From Brevundimonas sp. (lineage in GTDB: Bacteria > Pseudomonadota > Alphaproteobacteria > Caulobacterales > Caulobacteraceae): 64,000 nucleotides of DNA. Made by a program: the position numbers and the translations under genes. Each line of letters opens with the position of its first letter. Position 1 is the stretch's first letter. Below, piece after piece: positions 11,001 through 21,370 of the stretch. The DNA lies in the NCBI RefSeq assembly GCF_016742135.1, contig NZ_JACVCG010000005.1, forward strand, positions 186,924 to 250,923, in the 5' to 3' direction. Below the pieces are notes generated by a model. It made no database searches, was not told where the DNA came from, and worked only from the letters and a program-made list of their open reading frames with translations.

Positions 11001-11133
11001 CCGGGTCGAGACGCCCTATGTGTCGTGGGCGGTGCCGAAATTCATGAGCCTGCGCGGCGGCAACTATGACCATCTGGCGCGGGTCTGGGAGTGGCATGTC
11101 ATGGGTGCCGCCGACGAGGGAGAGGGCGGATGA
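8059..11133 (+). CDS. addB: Double-strand break repair protein AddB
   Basis: AddB is the inactivated-helicase plus nuclease partner of the AddAB helicase-nuclease, which resects double-strand breaks before RecA loading. The 1024-residue length and alphaproteobacterial AddB features fit: LLPNRRAVRSFEQAL near residue 54, LVTPDLDLGRRVAARL near 380, PAPRPPVEQRP then YVTRVERWIRDPYALYA at 747-760, and a C-terminal PD-(D/E)xK-type nuclease signature VLDFKTGAAPSKKE near 895. No intact Walker A motif is visible, as expected for the alphaproteobacterial AddB branch. The start is GTG at 8059, overlapping murU by 4 nt, and its stop overlaps the addA start by 4 nt. The two subunits are thus coupled in translation. 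Confidence 0.95.
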   Translation: MTGAFDPFGRAPGDEAPRWFSIDAHRPFLSDLAAALLDWSGRQSPEILSDAMLLLPNRRAVRSFEQALLAVGDGRPVLMPQVRALGDLEEDEAPFTPGALGLDLPPAISPLHRRFEMARMIVEEFDSGLSVRRALDLARTLGAFLESCQIEEIEDPGRVAGLVEGDLADHWREQARFLGLAVEAWPKRLAALGLVDPAWRRVKLLRLLAEHWTDHPPTTPVLAAGSTGTVPAAAAVLSAVAGAPQGAVIVPGLDRALPDDVWDKVDDLHPQAALKILLERSAVARAEVRPWPVADAVSPASGQARERVLNEALRPAETTGDWRTAISDLRAEAAPNDPVDPVVRGLEGLTLLDLPDEETTAGTIALAMREALEVPGRTCALVTPDLDLGRRVAARLERWGIRPDNSAGVDLRTLAAGRLVDLVARWMERPMDAPTLLSLLKHPRVRPDLSEDAVGYVERHGFRGAAPRDWSVLRHRLMTPKGRGRSRPDDAPPEGLAEALALVDRLETLAAQMLQPFSPTAPLDQAALRLVATVEALGEPRVWAGPDGDAASALLAELIEAGAALGAATRAEFRLLVGDLLGETTVRQGGATHPRLRILGAIEGRLVRSDRMILAGLEETIWPPSAPVDPFLSRPMRKTLGLPSPEKRIGQSAQDFVQAASAPEALLVHCQRRGGQPTVRSRWLWRLQMLASGASTDHHPVALTTDGPVRDWSRMLDAPPDLVPRPATRPAPRPPVEQRPRSLYVTRVERWIRDPYALYAQWILGLDSLDRPGQPATAMERGNAIHAAIEALTVERPDDIGDDFAEMLAARIVSELVKAGFDEAALAREQPLAEAAARWLSEQERGRRARAEGPVAIHAERRGRMTLTLPGGDFTLQAYADRIETWPGGAAVLDFKTGAAPSKKEVEAGLAPQLTLTAAILEAGGFGPDIGRGPVAELAYVRPTGRGEGGEWKTVAAGLEDTSTATGDAMEGLTRRIAAFDRVETPYVSWAVPKFMSLRGGNYDHLARVWEWHVMGAADEGEGG

Positions 11134-14100
11134 GCGACCCCCTGCACCCCCAGATCAAGGCCGCCGACCCGAAACGGTCGGTGTTCGTCTCGGCCAATGC
11201 CGGCTCGGGCAAGACCACCACCCTGGTCAGCCGGGTGGCGCGCCTGCTGCTGGGCGGGACGGCGCCCGGGGCCATCCTGTGCGTGACCTTCACCAAGGCG
11301 GCGGCGTCCGAAATGCAGAGCCGGCTGTTCCAGCGGCTGGGCAGCTGGGCGGTGATGGACGACGCCAGGCTGTCCCGCGAACTGGCCGACCTCGAAGGAG
11401 GCTCGCCCGGTGCCTATGCCGATGAGGCCCTGTCGCGGGCCCGGCGGCTGTTTGCGCGCGCGCTGGAGACGCCGGGCGGGCTGAAGATCCAGACCCTGCA
11501 CGCCTTTTGCGAAAAGCTGCTGCGGCGGTTTCCGATGGAGGCCGGGGTCTCGCCGGGGTTCACGGTGCTGGAAGATGAGGCGGCGCGGCGGCTGTCGCGC
11601 GAGGCGCGCGATGATCTGGCCCGCGCGGCCCTGGCCGATCCGGAGGGCCCGCTGGGTCAGGCCTATCGCTATTTCGCGGTGACGATGGATTTTCAGGCCT
11701 TTGAGGGCTTCCTGTCGACGCTTGAGGCCGAGCGGCTGAAGATCACCGCCTGGGTCAAGGCCGTCGAGGCGGGCGACGCCCCCGACATTCACACCCTGAC
11801 CGGGACCGAGCCGGGCGTCACCGCCGAAGGGATCGAGGCTGAGTGGCTGGCGGCGCTGGACCCGGCCGAACTGCGTGCACTGGCGGCGGAGCTGGCGGCA
11901 GGATCGACCAACGACCAGAAGAAGGCCGCCCAGCTGGCGCAGGCCGTGGCCGACGGACTGACCTTTGCCGGTCTGCGCCGGGTATTCCTGAAGACCGACG
12001 GGGCGCCGCATGCGAAGATGGCGACCAGGTCCGTTCCTCCCGGTGTGCTGGAGCGGCTGACCGCACTGCAGGACAGCTATTGCCAGACCCTGTCGGCCTG
12101 TTGCTCGGCGCGGACGGCCGAGCGCTCGCGGCATGCGGTGACGCTGGCGACCGCCTATGCCGCCCTTTACGACCGGGCCAAGGCGGCCACCGGGGCGCTC
12201 GACTTTGCCGATCTGGTCGACCGGACGCGGGCGCTGTTGACCCGGTCCGAAGCCGCCGCCTGGGTGCTCTACAAGATGGACGGCGGCATCGATCATGTGC
12301 TGGTCGACGAGGCCCAGGACACCGCCCCCGACCAGTGGGAGATCGTCACCGCCCTGACCGGCGAATTCTTTGCCGGAGAGACGCGGGGGCGGACGGTGTT
12401 TGCCGTCGGCGACGAGAAGCAGTCGATCTATTCCTTCCAGGGGGCACGGCCCGAGCGGCTGCGGCGCGAGTCCCAGGCCTATGACCTGCGGATCAAGGCA
12501 GCGGGCGGCGAGTTTGAGGGGATCAAGCTGACCACCTCCTACCGCTCGACGCCCGAGGTGCTGAAATTCGTCGATGCGGTGTTTGCGGCGGGGGACCGCG
12601 CCCGCGCCCTGACCGGTCAAAGCCTGCAGCAGCCCCCGACGCATGAACCTGCCCGCACCGATCATGCCGGCTCGGTCGAGATGTGGCCACTGTTCTTCGA
12701 TGATGAGGCAGTCGAGCAGGACCCATGGGTTCCGGTCGATCACGAGCCCGCCACCCATGGCCGCAAGAAGCTGGCCCGGGCGCTGGCCCGCGAGATCCGC
12801 CGCGCGGTCGATCATGGCGATGCCGTCTATGATCCAGGCCTGAAGACCTGGCGGGCCTGTGGCTATGACGATTTCCTGATCCTGGTGCGGCGGCGCGACC
12901 CGACGTTCGAGGAGATCATCCGCGCGCTGAAGGCCGAGGGTGTGCCGGTGGCGGGTGCCGACCGGCTGAAACTGTCCAGCCATATCGCTTTTGATGACCT
13001 CAAGGCGGTGATGCGGTTCGCCCTGTTTCCCGGGGACGAGCTGAGTCTCGCCGAAATGCTGCGCGGGCCCCTGTGCGACCTGCCGGACTTCGACGGGCCG
13101 GACAGTCTGTATGCCCTGGCGGGGCGCGAGGGGCGCGGGCCGCTATGGGACGAACTGCAGGCGCGGGCGTATGAACAGCCGCTGTGGGCGCGGGCCCGGG
13201 CGCTGGCCGAGTGGGCGCTGGCACAGCGTGACCGCGACGCCTTTGGCTTTGTCTCCGGCCTGCTGAACCGGACGGATGGCGAGGGGGTGACTGGCCGGGT
13301 GCGGATGCTGGAGCGGCTGGGCCGCGAGGCCGAAGAGGCGCTGGACGAGACCCTGTCGCTGGTCCTGTCGCTGGACCGGCAGGGGGTGTCGGACCTTGAG
13401 ACCGTACTGGACCGGCTGGAAGCCGCCGAGGTCGAGGTCAAGCGCGATCTGGAGGGCCCGCGCGGCGAGGTGCGGATCATGACGGTGCACGGGGCCAAGG
13501 GGCTGGAGGCGCCCATCGTCTTCCTGCCCGACACGACGGCGAAGGCCGGGGCGCGCGGCGCGGCCCTGTTCGAGGTGGCGGCCGAGGTCGAGGAGGGCCT
13601 GACCCCACCGGCCGCTGCCTGGCTGATGGGGGGCAAGAAGGACGAGGACTGCCCCGTGCTTGCGGCCGCGCGCGCGGCCCGCGAACAGGCCTCGGCCGAT
13701 GAAAGCCTGCGCCTGCTCTATGTTGGGCTGACGCGGGCACGCGACAGGCTGGTGATCATGGGCCGGGGCATGGCCGGACGGAAGGACGGCTTTACTGACG
13801 GCAGCTGGTGGGACCTGATCCGCCAGACCTTCGACGGGCTGGAGGGGGTGCACGATCTGGACGACGGACGGCGACGCTATGGCCCGGCGCCGGTGACGAT
13901 GTTGCGCGCCGTGCCGACGGCGACCGCCCGTGAGGCCCTGCCCGACTGGACGCATACCGCGCCGCCGCCGGATGCCGCCCTGCGCGCCTGGGCGCCCTCG
14001 CGGCTGGCCGAGGTCGGCGAGGAGGCCGGACCGCCCTCGCCCTCCCCGCTCGATCGGGGCCGGGACGGGGGGCTGTCGCGGCTGAGGCGCGGCACGCTGA

Positions 14101-14585
14101 TCCACCGGCTGCTGGAGCGACTGCCGGAGCTTGCCCCCGGAGATCGCAGGGCCGCCGCCGACCGCCTGCTGGCGCGCGAGCCCGGCCTGACACCCGGCCA
14201 GATCGCCGAGATGACCGGCGCGGCCTTCGGTGTGCTGGAGGACGACCGGTTCGCCGCCGTCTTTGGCCCCGGGTCGCGCGCCGAAGTGGCCCTGACCGGC
14301 GCGGTTCAGGGGATCGCCTGGTCGGGGCGGATGGACCGGCTGGTGGTGTTGCCCGACCGGGTATTGGTGATCGACTACAAGACCCAGCGGCCCGCGCCCG
14401 ACCATATCGACCGCACCGATCCCGCCCATCTGATGCAGATGGCGGCCTATGTCGCCCTGTTGCGGCGGCTCTATCCGGACCGGACGGTCGAGGCCGCGCT
14501 GGTCTGGACCGACGGGCCGCGCCTGATGCCCGTGCCGGACGCCCTGATCGACGAGGCGCTTCACGCGCTTGTGCCCACCCTGTAG
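11130..14585 (+). CDS. addA: Double-strand break repair helicase AddA
   Basis: AddA is the UvrD-type 3'-5' helicase and nuclease subunit of AddAB. From the ATG at 11130 (overlapping addB) it has 1151 residues. Superfamily 1 helicase motifs appear in order: Q/Walker [14 protein letters not shown] (22-34), the Walker B box DEAQDTAP near 393, [15 protein letters not shown] near 428, TTSYRS near 470, [15 protein letters not shown] near 789, and [13 protein letters not shown] near 868. The C-terminal nuclease active site reads [11 protein letters not shown] near 1083. Both helicase and nuclease residues are intact. An inverted GGGACG/CGTCCC repeat follows the stop (14598-14613) but lacks a T-run. 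Confidence 0.96.
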   Translation: MSDPLHPQIKAADPKRSVFVSANAGSGKTTTLVSRVARLLLGGTAPGAILCVTFTKAAASEMQSRLFQRLGSWAVMDDARLSRELADLEGGSPGAYADEALSRARRLFARALETPGGLKIQTLHAFCEKLLRRFPMEAGVSPGFTVLEDEAARRLSREARDDLARAALADPEGPLGQAYRYFAVTMDFQAFEGFLSTLEAERLKITAWVKAVEAGDAPDIHTLTGTEPGVTAEGIEAEWLAALDPAELRALAAELAAGSTNDQKKAAQLAQAVADGLTFAGLRRVFLKTDGAPHAKMATRSVPPGVLERLTALQDSYCQTLSACCSARTAERSRHAVTLATAYAALYDRAKAATGALDFADLVDRTRALLTRSEAAAWVLYKMDGGIDHVLVDEAQDTAPDQWEIVTALTGEFFAGETRGRTVFAVGDEKQSIYSFQGARPERLRRESQAYDLRIKAAGGEFEGIKLTTSYRSTPEVLKFVDAVFAAGDRARALTGQSLQQPPTHEPARTDHAGSVEMWPLFFDDEAVEQDPWVPVDHEPATHGRKKLARALAREIRRAVDHGDAVYDPGLKTWRACGYDDFLILVRRRDPTFEEIIRALKAEGVPVAGADRLKLSSHIAFDDLKAVMRFALFPGDELSLAEMLRGPLCDLPDFDGPDSLYALAGREGRGPLWDELQARAYEQPLWARARALAEWALAQRDRDAFGFVSGLLNRTDGEGVTGRVRMLERLGREAEEALDETLSLVLSLDRQGVSDLETVLDRLEAAEVEVKRDLEGPRGEVRIMTVHGAKGLEAPIVFLPDTTAKAGARGAALFEVAAEVEEGLTPPAAAWLMGGKKDEDCPVLAAARAAREQASADESLRLLYVGLTRARDRLVIMGRGMAGRKDGFTDGSWWDLIRQTFDGLEGVHDLDDGRRRYGPAPVTMLRAVPTATAREALPDWTHTAPPPDAALRAWAPSRLAEVGEEAGPPSPSPLDRGRDGGLSRLRRGTLIHRLLERLPELAPGDRRAAADRLLAREPGLTPGQIAEMTGAAFGVLEDDRFAAVFGPGSRAEVALTGAVQGIAWSGRMDRLVVLPDRVLVIDYKTQRPAPDHIDRTDPAHLMQMAAYVALLRRLYPDRTVEAALVWTDGPRLMPVPDALIDEALHALVPTL

Positions 14586-14667
14586 TCTTCGCCTTGAACG
14601 GGACGGGATTCGTCCCACATCCGATAGCCGAGGGGCGCCCGCCGCCCCGCCTGCAGAGAGCCTCCCC

Positions 14668-15006
14668 ATGACGACGATCAAGGTCACCGACGACAGCTTC
14701 GAGACCGATGTGCTGAAGGCCTCCATCCCTGTGCTGGTCGACTTCTGGGCGGAATGGTGCGGCCCCTGCAAACAGATCGGCCCGGCCCTCGAACAGATCG
14801 CCGACGAAATGGTCGGTCAGGTCACCGTCGCCAAGCTGAACATCGACGACAGCCCCATGACCCCGTCGAAACTGGGCGTGAAGGGTATCCCGACCCTGAT
14901 GCTGTTCAAGGACGGCCAGATGACCTCGATGAAGGTCGGCGCCATTCCCAAGGGCAAGATCGCCGAATGGCTGGCCGAACAGGGCATCGGCAGCGCCGCG
15001 GCCTGA
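14668..15006 (+). CDS. trxA: Thioredoxin TrxA
   Basis: This is the cytoplasmic thiol-disulfide oxidoreductase. The 112-residue protein has the classical active site [16 protein letters not shown] (around residues 24-39) and the conserved cis-proline block [12 protein letters not shown] near residue 72. The start at 14668 (MTTIKVTD) gives the usual family length. It follows addA by 82 bp and is convergent with folC, with only 3 bp between the two stop codons. Linkage of addA, trxA, folC and accD is common in alphaproteobacteria. Confidence 0.97.
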   Translation: MTTIKVTDDSFETDVLKASIPVLVDFWAEWCGPCKQIGPALEQIADEMVGQVTVAKLNIDDSPMTPSKLGVKGIPTLMLFKDGQMTSMKVGAIPKGKIAEWLAEQGIGSAAA

Positions 15007-15009
15007 CGC

Positions 15010-16284
15010 CTAGACCGGCCAGGTGTCTTCGGACGCGCCCAGCACTTCCCCTGCCAGATACAGCGAACCGCAGATGACGATGCGGCCGGCGCCGAGGTCG
15101 AGGGCGCGGCGGACGGCTTCGTCCACGCTGTCTGCGGGCATGGCGCCCAGCCCCTGACCGCGTGCCACGGCCGCCAGCGCCTCGGCGGGGACAGCCGCGC
15201 CCTCAAAGTCGACGGTGAGGACCGGCGCCTCGAGCAGACGCAGGGTCTGGAAAAAGCCGCCCGCGTCCTTTGAGGCCAAGAGGCCGACGATCAGGGCCAT
15301 GGGCCGGGGGTCGCGGCGCTGGCGCTCCAGCAGGGCCTCGGACAGGGCGCGGCCCGCGTGGGGATTGTGCCCCCCGTCCAGCCACAGCTCGGCCCCGGCC
15401 GCCTCGGCGCGGCTGCCATAGGGTCCGGCCTTCAGCCGCTGCATGCGGGCGGGCCAGACGGCCGAGGTCAAGCCGGCCTCGATGGCGTCCACGGTCAGGC
15501 CCAGATCCAGCGCCGCCGCCATGGCCAGCCCGGCATTGTCGATCTGGTGCGGGCCGCTGAGGTTCGGCAGGGGCAGGTCCAGCAGCCGGTCCGCACCCTG
15601 AAACACCAGCCGCCCGTGCTCGGTGAAAGCGTCCATATCCTCGCCCATGACCGACAGGGCGACGCCATGGCGGGCAGCCGCGTGGCCGATGACATCGCGG
15701 GCGACCTCGGGTTGGCGCGCGATCACCGCCCGGCCGCCGCGTTTGAGAATGCCGGCCTTTTCGCCCGCGATCCCGGCCAGATCGGTACCGAGGAACTCCG
15801 CATGGTCGTGGTCCACCGGCGTGATGACCGCCAGCTGCGGCACCGGCAGGACATTGGTGGCATCCAGCGATCCGCCCAGCCCGACCTCGATCAGGGCCAG
15901 GTCGGCCTCGACCTCGCTCATGGCGACAAAGGCCGCCGCCGTGGTGCTCTCGAACACGGTCGCCTCGCCCGGAATGGCCTCGATCCGGTCGAGAATGGCC
16001 GACAGCGCCGCATCGCTGATCAGGCTGCCGGCCAGCCGGATCCGCTCATTGAACCGCACCAGATGCGGCGAGGAATAGACATGGACCCGGAGCCCCGCCG
16101 CCTCGGCCATGGCCCGCAGGAAGGCGACGGTCGAGCCCTTGCCATTGGTCCCCGCCACATGGACCACGGGTGGCAGGTTCAATTGCGGATCGCCCAGCGC
16201 CGCGCACAGGGCGGTCATCCGCTCCAGCGACAGATCGATCCGTTGAGGATGCCGGGCCCGCAGTCGCGCGGAGATCGGGTCCAC
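15010..16284 (-). CDS. folC: Bifunctional folylpolyglutamate synthase/dihydrofolate synthase FolC
   Basis: FolC adds glutamate to dihydropteroate and then to folates. The 424-residue protein uses a GTG start at 16284 and shows Mur-ligase family features: the P-loop VVHVAGTNGKGSTVAFLR near residue 42, SPHLVRFNERIR near 76, the catalytic-lysine region ITPVDHDHAEFLG near 155 and KAGILKRGG near 175, and the C-terminal DGGHNPHAGR near 300. It starts 5 bp after the accD stop codon, so accD-folC are one operon on the minus strand. Confidence 0.95.
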   Translation of the reverse strand: MDPISARLRARHPQRIDLSLERMTALCAALGDPQLNLPPVVHVAGTNGKGSTVAFLRAMAEAAGLRVHVYSSPHLVRFNERIRLAGSLISDAALSAILDRIEAIPGEATVFESTTAAAFVAMSEVEADLALIEVGLGGSLDATNVLPVPQLAVITPVDHDHAEFLGTDLAGIAGEKAGILKRGGRAVIARQPEVARDVIGHAAARHGVALSVMGEDMDAFTEHGRLVFQGADRLLDLPLPNLSGPHQIDNAGLAMAAALDLGLTVDAIEAGLTSAVWPARMQRLKAGPYGSRAEAAGAELWLDGGHNPHAGRALSEALLERQRRDPRPMALIVGLLASKDAGGFFQTLRLLEAPVLTVDFEGAAVPAEALAAVARGQGLGAMPADSVDEAVRRALDLGAGRIVICGSLYLAGEVLGASEDTWPV

Positions 16285-16289
16285 GGCGG

Positions 16290-17189
16290 TCAGGCCGCCT
16301 TTCGGCCGTCCATCAGCATGGACAGGATCTGGCCCAGAACGCGGGGCAGGTCGGCGCGGGGGACGACGCGGTCGACCATGCCTTTTTCCTGCAGATATTC
16401 GGCGCGCTGGAAGCCGGGGGGCAGTTTCTCGCGGATGGTGGCCTCGATCACGCGCGGACCGGCAAAGCCGATCAGGGCACCCGGCTCGGCCAGATGGACA
16501 TCGCCCAGCATGGCGTAGCTGGCGGTCACCCCGCCGGTGGTCGGGTCAGTCAGCACCACGACGAAGGGCAGACGATGCGCCTTCAGGTCCTGGATGGCCA
16601 GGGTGGTGCGCGCCATCTGCATGAGGGACAGGGCGCCCTCCTGCATGCGGGCCCCGCCGGCGGCGGTGTAGCAGACCAGCGGCACCTTGCGTTCGATGGC
16701 GGCCTCGGCGGCGGCAATGAAGGCCTCACCCGCAGCCATGCCCAGCGAGCCGCCCATGAAGGTAAAGTCCTGCACGATCACCACGGCGGGACTGCCGCCG
16801 ACATCCCCATAGCCGATGGCCATGGTGTCCTTGCGGCCCGCGGCCTTCCGCGCCGCAGCCAGACGGTCGCGGTAGGGCTTGCCGTCCGAGAAGTTCAGCG
16901 GGTCCTCGGGCACCTCGGGGGTCTCGATCGGCTCATAGTCACCGTCGTCAAAGGTGTAGCGCAGCCGGGTCGGGGCATCGATGCGCATATGGCGGCCCGA
17001 CGGGGTCACCCACAGGCTGGCCTCGAGGTCCGAGCGATACAGCATCTCGCCGGTGTCGGGGTCCTTGACCCACAGATTGTCGGGCGTGTCGCGGCGGCCG
17101 ACGATCTTGCGGACGCCCGGCGCAAAGCGGCTGAGCCAGCCCCCTCTTGCGGGCGGTTGCGGACGATCGGGGGTCTTGCGGTCAGCCAT
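16290..17189 (-). CDS. accD: Acetyl-CoA carboxylase carboxyltransferase subunit beta AccD, without zinc-finger cysteines
   Basis: AccD pairs with AccA to move the carboxyl group from carboxybiotin to acetyl-CoA, the first step of fatty acid synthesis. The 299-residue protein starts at the ATG at 17189. The core is well conserved: FMGGSLGMAAGEAF near 151, YTAAGGARMQEGALSLMQM near 180, LTDPTTGGVTASYA near 219 and LIGFAGPRVIEATIREKLP near 244. The N-terminal zinc ribbon keeps its flanking residues (NLWVK, LYRSDLE, HMRI), but the four cysteine positions read Asp43, Thr46, Thr62 and Gly65. The same degeneration is known in part among alphaproteobacterial AccDs. It lies between trpA (10 bp upstream) and folC. 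Confidence 0.96.
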   Translation of the reverse strand: MADRKTPDRPQPPARGGWLSRFAPGVRKIVGRRDTPDNLWVKDPDTGEMLYRSDLEASLWVTPSGRHMRIDAPTRLRYTFDDGDYEPIETPEVPEDPLNFSDGKPYRDRLAAARKAAGRKDTMAIGYGDVGGSPAVVIVQDFTFMGGSLGMAAGEAFIAAAEAAIERKVPLVCYTAAGGARMQEGALSLMQMARTTLAIQDLKAHRLPFVVVLTDPTTGGVTASYAMLGDVHLAEPGALIGFAGPRVIEATIREKLPPGFQRAEYLQEKGMVDRVVPRADLPRVLGQILSMLMDGRKAA

Positions 17190-17199
17190 GGGTCGTCTT

Positions 17200-18030
17200 C
17201 TACACAGTTTCGGCGGCGCGGGCGCTACGCACGGCGTGCGACAGGTCCCGCGCAAGGGAGAGAACGTCGGCCACCGGGTCGCGGTTCTCGGTCACGGCCG
17301 CCTCGATCCGGTCGACCAGGGCCGAGCCGACCACCACCGCATCGGCGACGCGGGCGATCTCGGCGGCCCGTTCGGGCGTCTTGACGCCAAAGCCGACCGC
17401 CACGGGCAGGCCGGTGGCGTTGCGCACCAGCGCTACCGCAGGGGCGACATCGCCGGCCACGGCTTCCTTGACCCCGGTCACGCCGGCGACCGAGACATAA
17501 TAGACAAAGCCCGAGGTGCCGCGCGCAATGACCTTCAGTCGCTCATCGTCCGAGGTCGGCGTGGCCAGCCGGATCAGCGACAGGCGGGCTGCATCCAGCG
17601 CTTCGACCAGATCGGCGGATTCCTCGGGCGGGCAGTCGACGATGATGACGCCATCCACGCCCGCCGCATCGGCAGCCTCGGCGAAGGCCCGGTAGCCCAT
17701 CTGTTCGACCGGGTTCAGATACCCCATCAGGATCAGGGGGGTGTCGGCATTCCCGGCCCGGAAACGCCGCGCCAGCTCCAGCGTGCCCTTCAGCGTCAGG
17801 CCCGACTTCAGCCCGCGCAGGGCGGCGCGCTGGATGGTCGGCCCTTCGGCCATGGGATCGGAAAAGGGAAAGCCCAGCTCCAGCACATCGGCCCCGGCCT
17901 CGACCAGACCGCTCAGGATGTCGAGCGTGGCCTCCGGCGACGGATCGCCCGCCATCACATAGGCGACGAAACCGGCCCGGCCTTCGGCCTTCAGCACAGC
18001 AAAGCGGGCGTCAATACGGGCGGTGGTCAT
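17200..18030 (-). CDS. trpA: Tryptophan synthase alpha subunit TrpA
   Basis: TrpA releases indole from indole-3-glycerol phosphate and passes it to TrpB through a tunnel. The 276-residue TIM-barrel protein shows FVAYVMAGDPSPEATLD (catalytic Glu in VLELGFPFSDPMAEGPTIQRA near 49-69), the LMGYLNPVEQMGY block near 102, VDGVIIVDCPPEE near 126 and GFVYYVSVAGVTG near 173. The ATG at 18030 uses a ribosome-binding site GGGGAGGA that lies in the terminal arm of the 140-bp palindrome separating it from trpB. This could make its translation depend on opening of the RNA hairpin. Confidence 0.96.
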   Translation of the reverse strand: MTTARIDARFAVLKAEGRAGFVAYVMAGDPSPEATLDILSGLVEAGADVLELGFPFSDPMAEGPTIQRAALRGLKSGLTLKGTLELARRFRAGNADTPLILMGYLNPVEQMGYRAFAEAADAAGVDGVIIVDCPPEESADLVEALDAARLSLIRLATPTSDDERLKVIARGTSGFVYYVSVAGVTGVKEAVAGDVAPAVALVRNATGLPVAVGFGVKTPERAAEIARVADAVVVGSALVDRIEAAVTENRDPVADVLSLARDLSHAVRSARAAETV

Positions 18031-18037
18031 GCGTCAG

Positions 18038-18177
18038 ATCCTCCCCTGAGGAGCGCAGCGGAATGGGGGAGGGGGACCATGCGCAGCATGGTGGAGGGGG
18101 CGACTTCAAGCGCGGCGTTCGGGGCTTGCCCCCTCCACCACTCCGTGGTCCCCCTCCCCCGCTGCGCAGGGGAGGAT
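18038..18177. repeat. 140-bp palindrome between trpB and trpA (CCCCTCCACC family)
   Basis: This is the most complete member of the repeat family seen at 1974 and 2657. The outer arms ATCCTCCCCTG (18038) and CAGGGGAGGAT (ending 18177) are perfect inverted repeats, continuing imperfectly through GCGCAGCGG/CCGCTGCG, GGGGGAGGGGGACCA/TGGTCCCCCTCCCCC and GGTGGAGGGGGC/GCCCCCTCCACC, with a loop of about 30 bases. On the minus strand it lies inside the trpB-trpA message and its last arm contains the trpA Shine-Dalgarno sequence. It may affect mRNA stability or trpA translation. Confidence 0.85.
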
Positions 18178-18187
18178 CGAAGGCCGG

Positions 18188-19398
<1,211 letters not shown>

Positions 19399-19402
<4 letters not shown>

Positions 19403-20067
19403 GATGACTGTTTCCCGGGGAGGGTACCTACGGCCTCAAGGAAGGCGCGCATGAGGGCCGGTTCCTTAACACCCGGCGCGCGCTCGACGCCAGAGGACAC
19501 ATCGACCATGTGTGCGCCCGACAGCCGCACCGCCTGGGCCACATTGGCGGGGTTGAGCCCCCCCGCGAGGAACCACGGGCGTGGCAGGTCCAGCCCCTGC
19601 AGCAGGGCCCAGTCAAAGCTCAGCCCCATGCCGCCGGGCAGGGTGGCGTCGGCCGGGGTGCGGGCGTCGAACATCAGATGATCGGCCACCCCGGCCCAGT
19701 CGGCCACGGACGTCAGGTCATCCGGACCGGAAACCGGCAGGCATTTGATGATCCCCGCCCCGGTTCGCGCCCGGACCGCCGCGGCTCGCTCGCGCGTCTC
19801 ATGGCCGTGCAGCTGGATGAAATCGGGCGCCACATGGCGGGTCAGAGCGTCCAGCAGGGCGTCGTCCGGATCGACCGTCACCACCACCACCTTCGCCCGG
19901 CGGGTCTCGACCATTTCGGTCTGCTCCAGCAGGCCGCGGGCGGCCTCGGGCGCGAGGTGGCGCGGGCTCTTCTCAAACGCCACCAGACCGACGAAGGCCG
20001 CGCCGGCCTCGACAGCGACGATCAGGGTTTCAGGCGTCGTCAGCCCGCAGATCTTGGCCAGGGTCAT
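19399..20067 (-). CDS. trpF: Phosphoribosylanthranilate isomerase TrpF
   Basis: TrpF performs the Amadori rearrangement of phosphoribosylanthranilate in tryptophan synthesis. The 222-residue protein starts at the ATG at 20067 ([10 protein letters not shown]) and contains the family signatures KICGLTTPE at residues 4-12, FIQLHGHET near 84, the catalytic-Asp region LMFDARTP near 134, and [15 protein letters not shown] then [16 protein letters not shown] near the C-terminus. It is the first gene of the minus-strand trpF-trpB-trpA-accD-folC run. A start further upstream would add 22 residues without family similarity. Confidence 0.96.
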
Positions 20068-20098
20068 GGCGGTCAGGTGAACCCGCCGGAGCGGACGG

Positions 20099-21313
20099 TC
20101 AAGCCTGATAGAGGTCGGCGTCGGGATCGGCACGGCCCCGGATCGCGGCCGACACCACCTGGCTGGCGATCACCGAATAGGTGATGCCATTGCCGCCAAA
20201 GCCCATGACGGCCCAGGCGTGCGCCATGTCGGGCACGGGGCCGATGGAGGGCAGGCCGGTGGCGCTCTCGCCGAACGCCCCGGCCCAGCTGTAGTCGACC
20301 TCGAATTCCAGATCGGGCAGCAGGCGCAAAAGCTTCTCGCGGATCATTTCGCATTTGCGCTTCAGCTTGTCCGGGTCCTCATGCGCGCCGGGCGCGTCCT
20401 CGTCCTCACCGCCGACGATCAGCCGCCCGTCGCTGGCCATGCGGAAATAGAGGTAGGGGTCGGACGCTTCCCAGACCAGCATGTCGCGCAGCCAGACGGG
20501 ACAGGGCGTGCGCTCCTTCGTTGCCAGCGCCCAGGTCGAGATGACCTTGGCCCCCGGGGTCGGCACTCCGTCCGGAAACTCATAGCCACAGCAGAACACG
20601 ACATGGCGGGCGCGCACGGCGTGGCCCCCTTCGGTCAGCAGGGTCACGCCATCGGGGTCGGAGGCGACCTGCAGAACTTCGACCGGAGAATACACGACCG
20701 CCCCGTCCGCCTGCGCGCGCCGCAACAGGCTGGCCGCCAGTTGCGCAGGATCGGCGCTGGCCGAACCGGTCGACAGGATGGCGCCCGTCCGCTCGATGCC
20801 GAACCGCTCGCGCAGGTCGGCCGGGCCGAGGAAGGTGCTGTCCAGCCCGATGGCCGCCCGGGCCTCGGCCTCGGCCTCCAGCGCCCGGCGGCCGTATTCA
20901 TCGCCCGCCAGATAGAGGGTGTCCCTGTCCTCGAGGCCGCAGCGGATGCCCTCGTCCGCCACGATCTGTTTCAGGGCGTCGACCGCCGCGCGGGACCGCA
21001 GCCAGGCCCGTCGCGCATCCGGCATGCCGATCCGGTCCGCCAGCGCCGTCAGCGGCAGGTCGATCTCCCATTGCAGCAAGGCCGTCGAGGCGATGGTCGA
21101 TCCCATCAGCGGAGGGCGTCGATCCAGCACGGCCACCGAATGATCGCGGCCGAACTCGCGGGCCATGAAGGCACCGCTGATGCCCGCGCCGATGATGGCG
21201 ATATCGACCGAGATCGCCTCGGTCAGCGGGCGTACCGGCACGCCGAGGCCATGGCTGTCGGCCCAGACCGATCGGCCGGTCCTGAGATCCCGCTTCTGTG
21301 TGGCACCGCTCAT
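20099..21313 (-). CDS. FAD-dependent oxidoreductase (DAO/glycine oxidase-like family)
   Basis: This 404-residue flavoprotein probably oxidises a secondary amine or amino acid. A Rossmann dinucleotide-binding motif VDIAIIGAGISGAFMAREF lies at residues 36-54 and the FAD-binding acid VLDRRPP near 63. STIASTALLQWEID near 72 resembles the region of covalent or close flavin contact in the PuuB/gamma-glutamylputrescine-oxidase-like branch. A late block GAFGESATGLPSIGPV then AWAVMGFGGNGITYSVIAS (near 353-385) is typical of DAO enzymes. The ATG at 21313 follows GGGGGACAG. It is separated from trpF by 31 bp on the same strand and may be co-transcribed, but has no evident link to tryptophan synthesis. 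The substrate is unknown. Confidence 0.85.
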   Translation of the reverse strand: MSGATQKRDLRTGRSVWADSHGLGVPVRPLTEAISVDIAIIGAGISGAFMAREFGRDHSVAVLDRRPPLMGSTIASTALLQWEIDLPLTALADRIGMPDARRAWLRSRAAVDALKQIVADEGIRCGLEDRDTLYLAGDEYGRRALEAEAEARAAIGLDSTFLGPADLRERFGIERTGAILSTGSASADPAQLAASLLRRAQADGAVVYSPVEVLQVASDPDGVTLLTEGGHAVRARHVVFCCGYEFPDGVPTPGAKVISTWALATKERTPCPVWLRDMLVWEASDPYLYFRMASDGRLIVGGEDEDAPGAHEDPDKLKRKCEMIREKLLRLLPDLEFEVDYSWAGAFGESATGLPSIGPVPDMAHAWAVMGFGGNGITYSVIASQVVSAAIRGRADPDADLYQA

Positions 21314-21370
21314 CGACTGTCCCCCGTGGCGGAGCGATAGAGCCCCAGAGGCCTCGCGGTTCCGGCGGCG

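Noticed and set aside
14598..14613. Terminator after addA
   Set aside because: The GGGACG/CGTCCC inverted repeat has only a 4-base loop and no T-run, so it is not called.
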